From contig JAXGIS010000007.1 in NCBI GenBank assembly GCA_040770645.1, positions 35,428 to 99,427 on the forward strand: a stretch of 64,000 bases of DNA, in the 5' to 3' direction. The position numbers were made by a program, and so were the translations under genes. The notes beneath the pieces were generated by a model. That model saw only the letters and a list, made by a program, of their open reading frames with translations. It made no database searches and was not told the DNA's origin. This DNA comes from JAAYZX01 sp040770645 (lineage in GTDB: Bacteria > Actinomycetota > Thermoleophilia > RBG-16-64-13). Numbering within the stretch: position 1 is the first letter of the stretch; the number at the start of each line of letters is the position of its first letter. Positions 48,052 to 56,518 of the stretch are shown one piece after another.

Positions 48052-48448
48052 GATGGGACTCCTCTAAATCCAAATGCGTAGACACCTAGACACGGCGCGG
48101 CCCCGGCCCGGCCGGGCGCCGCCGACGCAGCCGCTGCCGCCCTTCCACTGCACTGCGCCACTCTCGAGGATTATAGCGACGGCGCGGCGCCATGCGCCAC
48201 GGCAAAACCCCCGCGTCCGTGTAGCAGCGCCGCACCAAACCCCCGAAACGGGAGAGGGCGCCCTGGCGAGCGCCCTTGAGGAGAAAGGAGAGCTTGGATG
48301 GGAAACTCTCTGCCTCCTATATCGGCACACGCGCACGCGACTTGAGAGGCTCCTGGTGCCCGCGCCCACGACCTAGGCAACGGAACCGCTGACGCCCGGG
48401 GTCTCGGCCACACCCGAGTGCCCACAGCCTGTGTACTGCACCCCCGAC
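48052..48448. other. 397-base intergenic region between gatC and rpoD
   Basis: No protein gene is supported. It holds the leader of gatCAB with a very GC-rich inverted region (about 48091-48122), the -10 box at 48170-48175 and a small hairpin AGGGCG/CGCCCT near 48257-48282. Nothing resembles a known riboswitch or tRNA. Confidence 0.5.
48170..48175 (-). promoter_or_regulatory. Probable -10 box for gatCAB
   Basis: A perfect TATAAT on the minus strand, 120 bases before gatC. No convincing -35 at 16-18 bases was found. Confidence 0.4.
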
Positions 48449-49528
48449 TCAATCGTGAGTATCGCGCAACTGCTGCGCTGCACGATAGTTCTTGAGCCGC
48501 GTCAGAGTCTTGGCCTCTACTTGGCGGATGCGCTCGCGCGTGACGCCGAAACGCTCGCCCACTTCTTCCAATGTCAGGGGAGGCTCTCCCTTGAGACCAA
48601 AGCGGAGCTCAAGGACTTTGCGTTCGCGCAACGGCAGGCTCTCCAAGACCTTGGTCAACTCCTCGCTGCGTATCTTGCGCGCCACGGCCTCGGCGGGCTG
48701 CTCGGCGAAGGTGTCCACTATGAAGTCGCCCAGCTCGGACTCGTCCTCTTCGCCGGTGGGTGTCTCCAATGAGACAGGCTCTTGGGCGGTCTTCTGGATA
48801 TCGCGGATCTTGTTGGGGGTCAGGCCCATCTCCGCGGCCATCTCCGACACCGTGGGCTCCCGGCCCAGTTTCTGCAGCAACTCGCGCTGCACCCGCGACA
48901 GCTTGTTGATGGTCTCCACCATGTGCACCGGGACCCGGATGGTCCGGGCCTGGTCCGCTATGGCCCGGGTGATGGCCTGCCGGATCCACCAAGTGGCGTA
49001 CGTGGAGAACTTGTAGCCCCGGGTGTAATCGAACTTCTCCACCGCGCGTATGAGACCCAGGTTGCCCTCTTGGATGAGATCGAGAAACACCAAACCCCGC
49101 CCCACATAGCGCTTGGCGATCGACACCACCAGACGGAGATTGGCCTCGGTGAGCCGGCGCTTGGCTTCCACGTCCTTCTCCCGGACCCGTTTGGCCAGAT
49201 CCACCTCCTCCTCGGCGGTGAGCAGAGTCACCTTCCCGATCTCCTTCAGATACATGCGAACCGGATCCGCACCCCCATGGTCGAGGGTGAGATCTAACTT
49301 GCTGAGGAAACGCTCCTCCTCGGTGTAGTCTTCTTCCTCCTCCACGCCGGGCTCCGCAACTTCGATGCCCATGTCATAGAGGCTGGAGTAGAGCTGCTCG
49401 AGGTCTTCAGTGGAGACATCGGCGTGCTGCAGCAACTCGCTGACCTCGTCCGGGGAGAGCACCCCCTTCTCGCGGCCGCGGTCAAAGACGGCCCGAAAGG
49501 CCACCCGCTCGGAACACCCGCCGGCCAT
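48449..49528 (-). CDS. rpoD: RNA polymerase primary sigma factor RpoD (SigA), dnaG-linked
   Basis: About 359 residues, group 1 sigma-70 with regions 1.2 (DPVRMYLKEIGKVTLLTAEE), 2 (NLRLVVSIAKRYVGRGLVFL), 3 (VETINKLSRVQRELLQKLG) and 4 (EVGERFGVTRERIRQVEAKT). ATG 49528 is preferred: GGAGGAG lies 7 bases upstream, inside the end of dnaG. GTG 49537 overlaps the dnaG stop but is too close to that site. The dnaG-rpoD pair is the conserved macromolecular-synthesis arrangement, so this copy is the likely housekeeping factor. Confidence 0.92.
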   Translation of the reverse strand: MAGGCSERVAFRAVFDRGREKGVLSPDEVSELLQHADVSTEDLEQLYSSLYDMGIEVAEPGVEEEEDYTEEERFLSKLDLTLDHGGADPVRMYLKEIGKVTLLTAEEEVDLAKRVREKDVEAKRRLTEANLRLVVSIAKRYVGRGLVFLDLIQEGNLGLIRAVEKFDYTRGYKFSTYATWWIRQAITRAIADQARTIRVPVHMVETINKLSRVQRELLQKLGREPTVSEMAAEMGLTPNKIRDIQKTAQEPVSLETPTGEEDESELGDFIVDTFAEQPAEAVARKIRSEELTKVLESLPLRERKVLELRFGLKGEPPLTLEEVGERFGVTRERIRQVEAKTLTRLKNYRAAQQLRDTHD

Positions 49529-49533
49529 CCCCC

Positions 49534-51351
49534 TCACTCCTCCTCGATGTCGGCCAGCATCTGCCGGATCTCGTGATGCAGTAGCTCCAGCCGGAAGAGC
49601 TTACGTTCGGTTTCCTCGTCCACGTCCCCCTCCAGGAGTTGCGACCGGAGCCCCGCGATCACCCTGTTCACGTGTTGCTCCTGCAGTCTCAAGTAGTCAT
49701 GCTGCAGAAGCGCCCGTGTGTAAACTCCATCTTCCCCTTCAATGAGGAGTCCTGAACACAAACGACTCATGTCGTCACCAGTTCCGGCCAGGCGTACGGC
49801 TTCCTCCTCCACCGACAACCCCGCCTGCCAAGCCGTCCGCAGTAGACGGAACAACTCCTGGTGCTCGGGGCCGGAGAAGTGCTCTTCCGTGAGCCCTGGG
49901 AACAATTCCTGCACAGCCTCGGGAAAGCGTACCAATCCCACCAGAAACCGACGCTCCACCGCATACTCGGGCGCCGTGACCCTTGATCTGTAGTCTGAGA
50001 CTGCAGCCTTCAGCACGGTACTCCCCCCCGGATCAGCCAAGGCTCGTGTTCTGGTCTTCGCTCTCCCCCTGAGTAACAGCGCCACGTTCTCCGACGTCAA
50101 ACGCAGCCGATCCGCTATGGCTTGGACCTCTTCCTCTCGTTCCTTTGGCGAGGCGCTACCATCGAGGATCCCCCGCACCACATCGAACGCCGCAATCCGC
50201 CCTTCGGGATTGTCAATGTCGGGCCGGTCCAATGCTCGAGTGATTTCGTATCTTAACAGCGACGTCTTACCGGCCACAAGCGCCTGCAACGAGCCGGGCG
50301 GTCCCTTGATCGCCACGTCGGCCGGATCCGTTTCTGCAGGCAGAGTCACCACCATGGGACGCAACCCTTGACGGCGGGCCAGCTCGCCGGACCGCAAAGC
50401 CGCTTCCGACCCCGCGCGGTCGGCGTCGAACATGAAAGTCACATTGGCGCTGAAACGGGTCATGAGAGCGAGTTGTTGCTCTGTGAGAGCAGTGCCCATG
50501 GAGGCCACCACGTTGCGCACTCCGGCCTGGGCCGCACCCAACACATCTGTGTACCCTTCCACCACCAACACCTCGTCGGCCTCGGCGATGGCTCTGCGGG
50601 CCTGAAAAAGCCCGTAAAGGAGCCTTCCCTTCTGATACACAGGCCCCTCAGACGAGTTCAGGTACTTGGGGGCGTCCTCTCCCAAAGACCGTCCTCCAAA
50701 TCCCACCACGCGCCCGCGATGGTCGATGAGGGGGAACATAACCCGACCCCGGAATCTGTCGTAGGTGCGCCCCTCCCTGGCCACCGCCAGCCCGGCCGCC
50801 TCGAGCTCACGCTGACTGAAGCCCTGGGCCCGCGCACGCTCACTCAGACCACGCCAGCCGGAGGGAGACAGCCCTACGTGGTACTCCTCGCACACGGCCC
50901 GGCTCAACCCGCGCCGCTCCAAGTATTCACGGGCACGCCGCCCCTCGCCGCTCTCCCACAAGAAGCGGCGGTAGAACCCGGCCGCCTTCTCCAGCAGGAT
51001 GAGGAGCCGCCGCTCGCGATCCCGGCCCGCATCGTCGGGGCGCTGCCCTTCGTCGTACTCCAGAGCGATACCGAATCGTTCGGCAAGCGTTTCCACAGCC
51101 TCCGAGAAAGAGAGGTTCTCCATCTTCTGCAGGAAGTTGAAGATGTCTCCTCCCTCCCCGCAGCCGAAGCAGTAGTAGAGCCCCTTGTCGGCACTCACGG
51201 AGAAGGAGGGCGTTTTCTCCTGGTGGAAGGGACACAACCCCACGTAAGTGTTGCCCCGCTTGCGCAGGGTGGTGTACTGGGCCACCACGTCCGCCAGATT
51301 GGCGGTCTGAGCCACAGCCTGAACACTGGCATCTTTGATGAAAGGACTCAT
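49534..51351 (-). CDS. dnaG: DNA primase
   Basis: 605 residues. N-terminal zinc-binding domain (GLCPFHQEKTPSFSV, then YYCFGCGEGGD), TOPRIM catalytic core (VVEGYTDVLGAAQAGVRNVV with the catalytic Glu; FMFDADRAG with the metal-binding acidic pair) and a C-terminal helicase-binding region. It makes RNA primers for replication. The frame is intact and ATG 51351 gives the standard start SPFIKDASV. It overlaps or abuts rpoD, indicating cotranscription. Confidence 0.95.
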   Translation of the reverse strand: MSPFIKDASVQAVAQTANLADVVAQYTTLRKRGNTYVGLCPFHQEKTPSFSVSADKGLYYCFGCGEGGDIFNFLQKMENLSFSEAVETLAERFGIALEYDEGQRPDDAGRDRERRLLILLEKAAGFYRRFLWESGEGRRAREYLERRGLSRAVCEEYHVGLSPSGWRGLSERARAQGFSQRELEAAGLAVAREGRTYDRFRGRVMFPLIDHRGRVVGFGGRSLGEDAPKYLNSSEGPVYQKGRLLYGLFQARRAIAEADEVLVVEGYTDVLGAAQAGVRNVVASMGTALTEQQLALMTRFSANVTFMFDADRAGSEAALRSGELARRQGLRPMVVTLPAETDPADVAIKGPPGSLQALVAGKTSLLRYEITRALDRPDIDNPEGRIAAFDVVRGILDGSASPKEREEEVQAIADRLRLTSENVALLLRGRAKTRTRALADPGGSTVLKAAVSDYRSRVTAPEYAVERRFLVGLVRFPEAVQELFPGLTEEHFSGPEHQELFRLLRTAWQAGLSVEEEAVRLAGTGDDMSRLCSGLLIEGEDGVYTRALLQHDYLRLQEQHVNRVIAGLRSQLLEGDVDEETERKLFRLELLHHEIRQMLADIEEE

Positions 51352-51490
51352 GGGCGGCTGTCAGTGGCAGATGGGTTGGGTGAGTTCGCCACTGCAAATG
51401 GACCCCCTCGCCGGCACGGGAAGTATACCAAGTGGGGGAAGGTGGTGGATGCCGACGTGAGACTGGGGCGCACCTGATACCATAACGGCT

Positions 51491-53160
51491 ATGGCACAAT
51501 CACCCCGACGCCGTCATGCTCGTCTCGCGGCCACAGCTGCCGTGGCGGCGATCGCCCTACTCATACTGGCTGCGCTACTCATCGTGACCCCTGCCGGCTC
51601 ACCGGTGCCACGCGCCGCGGCCGCCACCCAACTCGGCCGCACCACCACCACTTTTCGCATGGTGCCGCGGCCCACCTTCACCACCACTACTACGGAACCC
51701 ACTACTTCGTCGTCAACCACAACCACCACTGCGCCCAATCCGGAGCCGGACCCGCAACCCGACCCCGAACCGGGCCCGGAGCCCGAACCGCAACCAGAAC
51801 CCACGGAAACCTGTGAAGTGGATGTGGTCATATACGGCACCACCAGTTCCGGCATCGGCGCACTTCGCAGCCTGCAGTTGGCACGAGCCGTTTACCCCTT
51901 GCCGCTCACCGTGGCCATAGTGGCCGGTGGACCCCACATGGAGAGCACCATCGCGCAGGGCTTGGCTGTGGAGGACCTATATGGATCCAACGCCGCCAGC
52001 GGCTTCTACCGAGAGTTCCGCGACGCCGTGCTGAAGGAATACGCCGCACTGGGCATCAACGCCGCGCCGGCGGGCCGTCTGCTGGTGGAGCCGGAAGTGG
52101 CCGCACGCATTCTACGCTGGTATGTGGACTACAACGGCAGGGGACGCCCCGGCGTGATGTTTGTGCAGGGACGTCTCGCTCAAGCCGATGACGGCGCCGA
52201 GCGCTACGTGGTGGTGCAAACGCCCACCGGCATGCTGAAGATCAACACCAGGTACTTCATCGACGCATCGCCGGAGGGTGACTTGGCCCGGATGCTGGGC
52301 GCCGACTACATGATGGGCCGCAGCGAGGACGTGTACAACGACACCACAGGTCGCACCGCGCCCCGGCCCACGCGCGAGAACGACTGGGCCACCTCGCCCC
52401 AGAGCATGTCGATTCTACTCACCTTGAAGATCCACAACGGGGTGGCGCCTTCGGTGGCGCAGTTGGGACACCCCAGCTACGACCCCCTCACTTACGGGAC
52501 GGATTTCAAGTTCTCGGAGTGGGCCCGGCCGCCTTCGCCACCAGTTGGACCATGCGCTACGTCCTGCCCAACAACAAGCGTGAACTCAACGAAGCGTGGG
52601 GCGACTACAGCAACCCGGACACCAGCTACGATTGGGTGATGTATCCGGAGAAGCGTGCCGCTATCCGCGCCACCCTCCACAACTGGATCCTCAACAAGGT
52701 CAGGTATCTGCAGGAACACGGGTACCCTTCGGTGGGCGTGGCGTCGGTCCCCACCCGGCCTTACGTACGCGACGGCGTCCGAGTCCTGGGCCTCACCGTG
52801 TACACGCAGGAGCAGATCTTGGCAGGTCCCGTGCGCGAATCGGTAGCCTACGGCAACTACGCCCTGTACGACAGACACGACACCATCTACGGCTCCCATC
52901 AAGACAGTCGGCCGGGACACGTGCACGTCCCCATGGGAGCGTTGCAGGTGCAGGGCCATCCCTGGTTGTTGGCCGGCACGGCCGTTTCCACCGACAGTCG
53001 CGCCCAATGCTCGGCCGTGCGCATGGAACCGGTGCGGGCCAACCTGGGCGGTGCCGCCGGGATCATCGTGGCCATAGCCGCGGCGTCCGGCGTGTCCACG
53101 CAGGACATCACTTACGAGGCGGTGCGCCGAGAGTTGCTCCGCCAAGGTTACTCCCTTTAG
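51491..53160 (+). CDS. Exported FAD-dependent oxidoreductase, one frameshift
   Basis: 556 residues after repair. A signal peptide (hydrophobic AIALLILAALLIV after Arg-rich MAQSPRRRHAR) precedes a Thr-rich and then Pro/Glu/Asp repeat linker. The flavin domain begins VDVVIYGTTSSGIGALRSL (a dinucleotide-binding loop) and has YFIDASPEGDLARMLGA; it ends with a conserved Gly/Ala-rich GGAAGIIVAIAAASGVS stretch of FAD-oxidoreductase type (PF12831-like). The frame breaks near 52520 in GGG; one extra G gives EWGPAAFATSW and whole codons. Substrate unknown. An FAD protein outside the membrane must acquire flavin after export or be exported folded; no strict twin-arginine motif is seen. Confidence 0.75.
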
Positions 53161-53250
53161 CAACCGCCGCCATCGGGCGCCCAGAGACCGGGCGTCCACA
53201 GACAGAACCGCGACGCTGTATATCGCCCTCTCCCGGCCTCGCGCACACCT

Positions 53251-55335
53251 CTACCCGTGCAGAGACACGAAGACCGGCGCCAACACCAGAGCCGTCATGC
53301 TCATCAACTTGATCAGAGTGTGGATGGCGGGACCACTCGACTCTTTGAGCGGATCTCCGAACAAGTGGGCCACGGTAACCGCATCGGCCGTCTGGGTATC
53401 CGGAGTAGGCTCATCTTCGCTATAGACGATCTGACGAGCCGCGCCCCACACACCGCCTGCCGTGGTCATAGAGGACGAGAGAAGGAAGCCCGAAAGTGTG
53501 GCCCCCACCAAGACGCCCCCCAGAGCCATGGGACTGACGAGCCCCACCACCGTGGGCACAGCCAGGGCCAGCAATGCCGGGTACGCCATGCCTTTGTGAG
53601 CCTGAACGATGGCGATGGACACGCAGGTGGCCAGGTCGGGGGGAGCCGATCCACCCCGCAGACCGGGAATCTCCTCGAACTGGCGGTGCACCTCACCCAC
53701 CACCAATCCGGCAACCCGAGAAACGTTGGCCAGAGTGAAGAAGCTGAACAGGTAAGGCAGAAGACCTCCGAGCAAGAGCCCGATCATGAGGGCCGGATCT
53801 TCAAGCAGGTCCAAGCGGGGCAGATTGCGTGCGGCGACCGCGCCGATGCCGGTACGGTAGGCCTCGAAGTAGGCCACGATGAGGATGAGGGAGGTGAGGG
53901 CGGCCGCCGCCCCGGCGTAGGCGCGGGCCGCGGCCGCCCCCGAGGTGCCCAGTGAGTCGAGTGTGCGGGTCCGCTCCAAGACTTCGGACGAAGCCCCCGA
54001 CATCTTGGCGATACCGTATGCGTTGTCGGTGATGGGGCCGTACGCCCCCACGGCTACCTGCAGGCCCGCCGTGGAGAGCAACGCCACGATGGCTACCGAG
54101 ACCGCATACCATCCCGCCCCGGGCACGCCCGTCCGGAATCCCAAGTAGTAGCTCAAGCCGATGAGGGCCGCCAACAGCAGGGACGGCGCCGCTACCGACC
54201 GCATGCCCAGGGCCAAGCCGCGGATCAAGCTCAATGCCGGGCCTTCCCTCGTCCCCGCAACCACACTGCGGACTGTTGTTCGTCGGGGCGACACGTTCGA
54301 TCTGGCCAACCACCCGCAAAGCATCCCCGTGATCCATCCGGCGACTCCGCTCCAGAAGAAGCCCAGATATCTGGTCCAGCTATCGGCCGGCCCCGGGAGG
54401 AGGTACGCGCACAAGAAGAACAGCGCGGCCAGGACGACGGGTGCCGCCAGATAGTTGCCATAGCGAAGGGATCTGCGTCCAACACCGCCGGGGAGGCGGC
54501 TGATCAGCCACTGCCCCCCAACGACGCCACCAGGCCCGCCGCCCCCACCAGGAGGGGCAGCAATGAGAAGTGATTCATGATCCGACCGCCGGCCACCACC
54601 ACCCCCAAGGCCATGGCCGCCACACTGGCACCCACCACCGACTCCACCACATCGGCGCCCATACCGGTGACACCACTCACATTGGCACCGATCTCATCCG
54701 CTATGGCTCCCGGATTCTGGAGGTCGTCCTCGGGAATGCCTCCCTCCAGGCGACACGCCAACTCAGAGCCAACGTCGGTGGCTTTGGCAAACGTTCCACC
54801 GCTTACGCGCGCAAACAGCGCGAAGGTGGACACGCCCAAGGCCACTCCACTCACCAGCATGGGCAGCCGCAGAACCAGCCACGCACCACACAAGCCCAGC
54901 AAACCCAGACCCACCGTGACCAGGCCGGTGACACTGCCCGCCTGAAAAGCTATGCGAAAACCCGCTCCCAAGGAGACGGCCGCCAGGTTGGTTGTACGGG
55001 CGTTGGCCCGCGTGGAGATGAGCATTCCCAAGTGACCGGCCACGCCCGCCACGAACACGCCTGCCAGATACGCCAGTGCAACCTTCCAGCCCATGCCTGT
55101 GTGCAGCAACGTACCGAGCAGCGCCAAGACCGCGGCCATAACCACGGCCACCCTGAGCAGCAACGAGTACTGGTGCCGAGCGAAAGCTACAGCTCCGGCG
55201 TGCACCAGTTCCAAGATGTCGCGCATGACCTCTGAGCCACCTTCGACGCGCACCACCCGCGCCGCCAACCAGCCCGCATAGCCCAGGCAGCACAGCGTCA
55301 CCCAAAGCCAACCACGCCCATACGGTTACAGTCAT
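53251..55335 (-). CDS. Divergent membrane pyrophosphatase (H+/Na+-PPase)-like protein, frameshifted
   Basis: About 695 residues once joined, with 14-16 membrane helices and unmistakable mPPase architecture: AKATDVGSELACR, PEDDLQNP, IADEIGANVSGVTGMGAD, YGPITDNAYGIAKM, FGDPLKESSGPA and the final LIKLMSM. Canonical enzymes read IADNVGDNVGDVAGLGAD and GDTVGDPLKDTSGP at those sites, so several metal/PPi-binding Asp and Lys are missing (Asp to Ala, Gly, Glu; Lys to Arg) in regions without any frame break. PPi-driven pumping is therefore uncertain. ATG 55335 lies ten bases from the dgt stop; breaks are near 55310 and in the long G run at 54514-54519. It sits inside the glyQ-to-rpoD conserved cluster. 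Confidence 0.75.
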
Positions 55336-55344
55336 GTTCTCACC

Positions 55345-56429
55345 CTACACCCACCAGCCGCGGGGCACGAAAGTGTCGAAGTAGAAACGCATGGCAAAGC
55401 GATCGGTCATACCGGCGATGTAGTCGGTCACGCGCCGCACCAACCCCTCCGCGGGCGTCACACCCGAAGGGTCGGGGAATGCAGAAGCTCCCCTGTCCAC
55501 CGCAGGTGTCGCCGGCGGCTCCTCGAACCCGCCCGACATCTCGTCCGGGTGGGCCAAGAGATGATAGAACAACCCGCGTAGCAACGACTCCACCCGCCCC
55601 TCCCCGCTCACTTCCACCGACGCGGCGTAGACGGTCTCGAAGAGGAACTCGCGGAGTTCGTGCAAAGCCTGCGCAGCCTCGGGGCTCTGGGCCACCTCCC
55701 TCCGCCCGTAGCTCTGATCCACAAGATCGTGGACCAGATGATCTATGCGCTCCGACGCCGTTCGTCCCAAGATCTTCACCGGTTCCCGCGGGATGTCTTC
55801 CGGGGAGATGAGACCCGAACGTACGGCATCGTCCAAGTCGTGGTTCACATAGGCCACCCGGTCGCAGATCCGCACCACCTGCCCTTCGAGCGTGGAGGGC
55901 ACATGCGGCCCGGTGTGCCCCCTTATCCCATCCCGTACCTCCCATGTGAGGTTGAGGCCTCTCCCGTCGTTTTCCAGCCTCTCCACCACGCGTACGCTTT
56001 GCTCCGAATGGCGGAAGCCTCCGTAGCCCAGCTCTTTGAGCACGGCATCGAGCGCGTGTTCGCCGGCGTGGCCGAAGGGCGTATGGCCCAGATCGTGGGC
56101 CAGAGCGATGGCCTCGGTCAGATCCTCATTCAGCCGCAGACCCCGCGCCACCGCGCGGGCGATACCCATAACCTCCAGCGTGTGCGTGAGACGCGTCCGG
56201 TAATGATCGCCCTCCGGCGCGATGAAGACCTGCGTCTTGTGTGTCAATCGCCGGAAAGACTTGCTATGGAGCACACGATCGCGATCACGCTGGTACTCGG
56301 TGCGCAGCAAACAAGGTTCCTCGGGAAGCTCACGTCCGCGTGATGAGCTCGAACGCGCCGCCCCCGGCGACAACCCGGCCTCGAGTGCTCCACATCCAGA
56401 ACCACCCTGCCGCGGGTCTCCCGCTTCAC
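55345..56429 (-). CDS. dgt: dGTPase-like HD-domain triphosphohydrolase, N-terminal frameshift
   Basis: 361 residues after repair. Family signatures: RTEYQRDRDRVLHSKSFRRL, KTQVF, the HD metal site HTLEVMGIAR and LAHDLGHTPFGHAGE, and a later CDRVAYVNHDLDDA. It cleaves dNTPs to nucleoside and triphosphate. The raw frame starts at 56373, but GTG 56429 (GGAGAGG upstream) is the likely start; one G added to GGG near 56388 joins the two. A linker rich in Ala/Pro/Glu interrupts the C-terminal part (about 55470-55540). Confidence 0.88.
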
Positions 56430-56453
56430 GCTCTCACACCTCTCCGGGTCGCA

Positions 56454-56491
56454 CCGTCGGCGGCCGCCTGCTCGCGGGCGGCCGCCGACGG
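56454..56491 (-). terminator. 15-bp stem terminator after ppdK
   Basis: Arms 56454-56468 and 56477-56491 with an 8-base loop, 28 bases after the ppdK stop on the minus strand, separating it from dgt. Confidence 0.6.
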
Positions 56492-56518
56492 CCGGCCTAC
56501 TGGTCAGCTCATGCCTGA

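Noticed and set aside
42887..49528. Two rpoD copies as an assembly duplication
   Set aside because: The proteins differ in the N-terminal region and throughout the helices (for example HTDGMSFL versus VGRGLVFL), so they are distinct genes.
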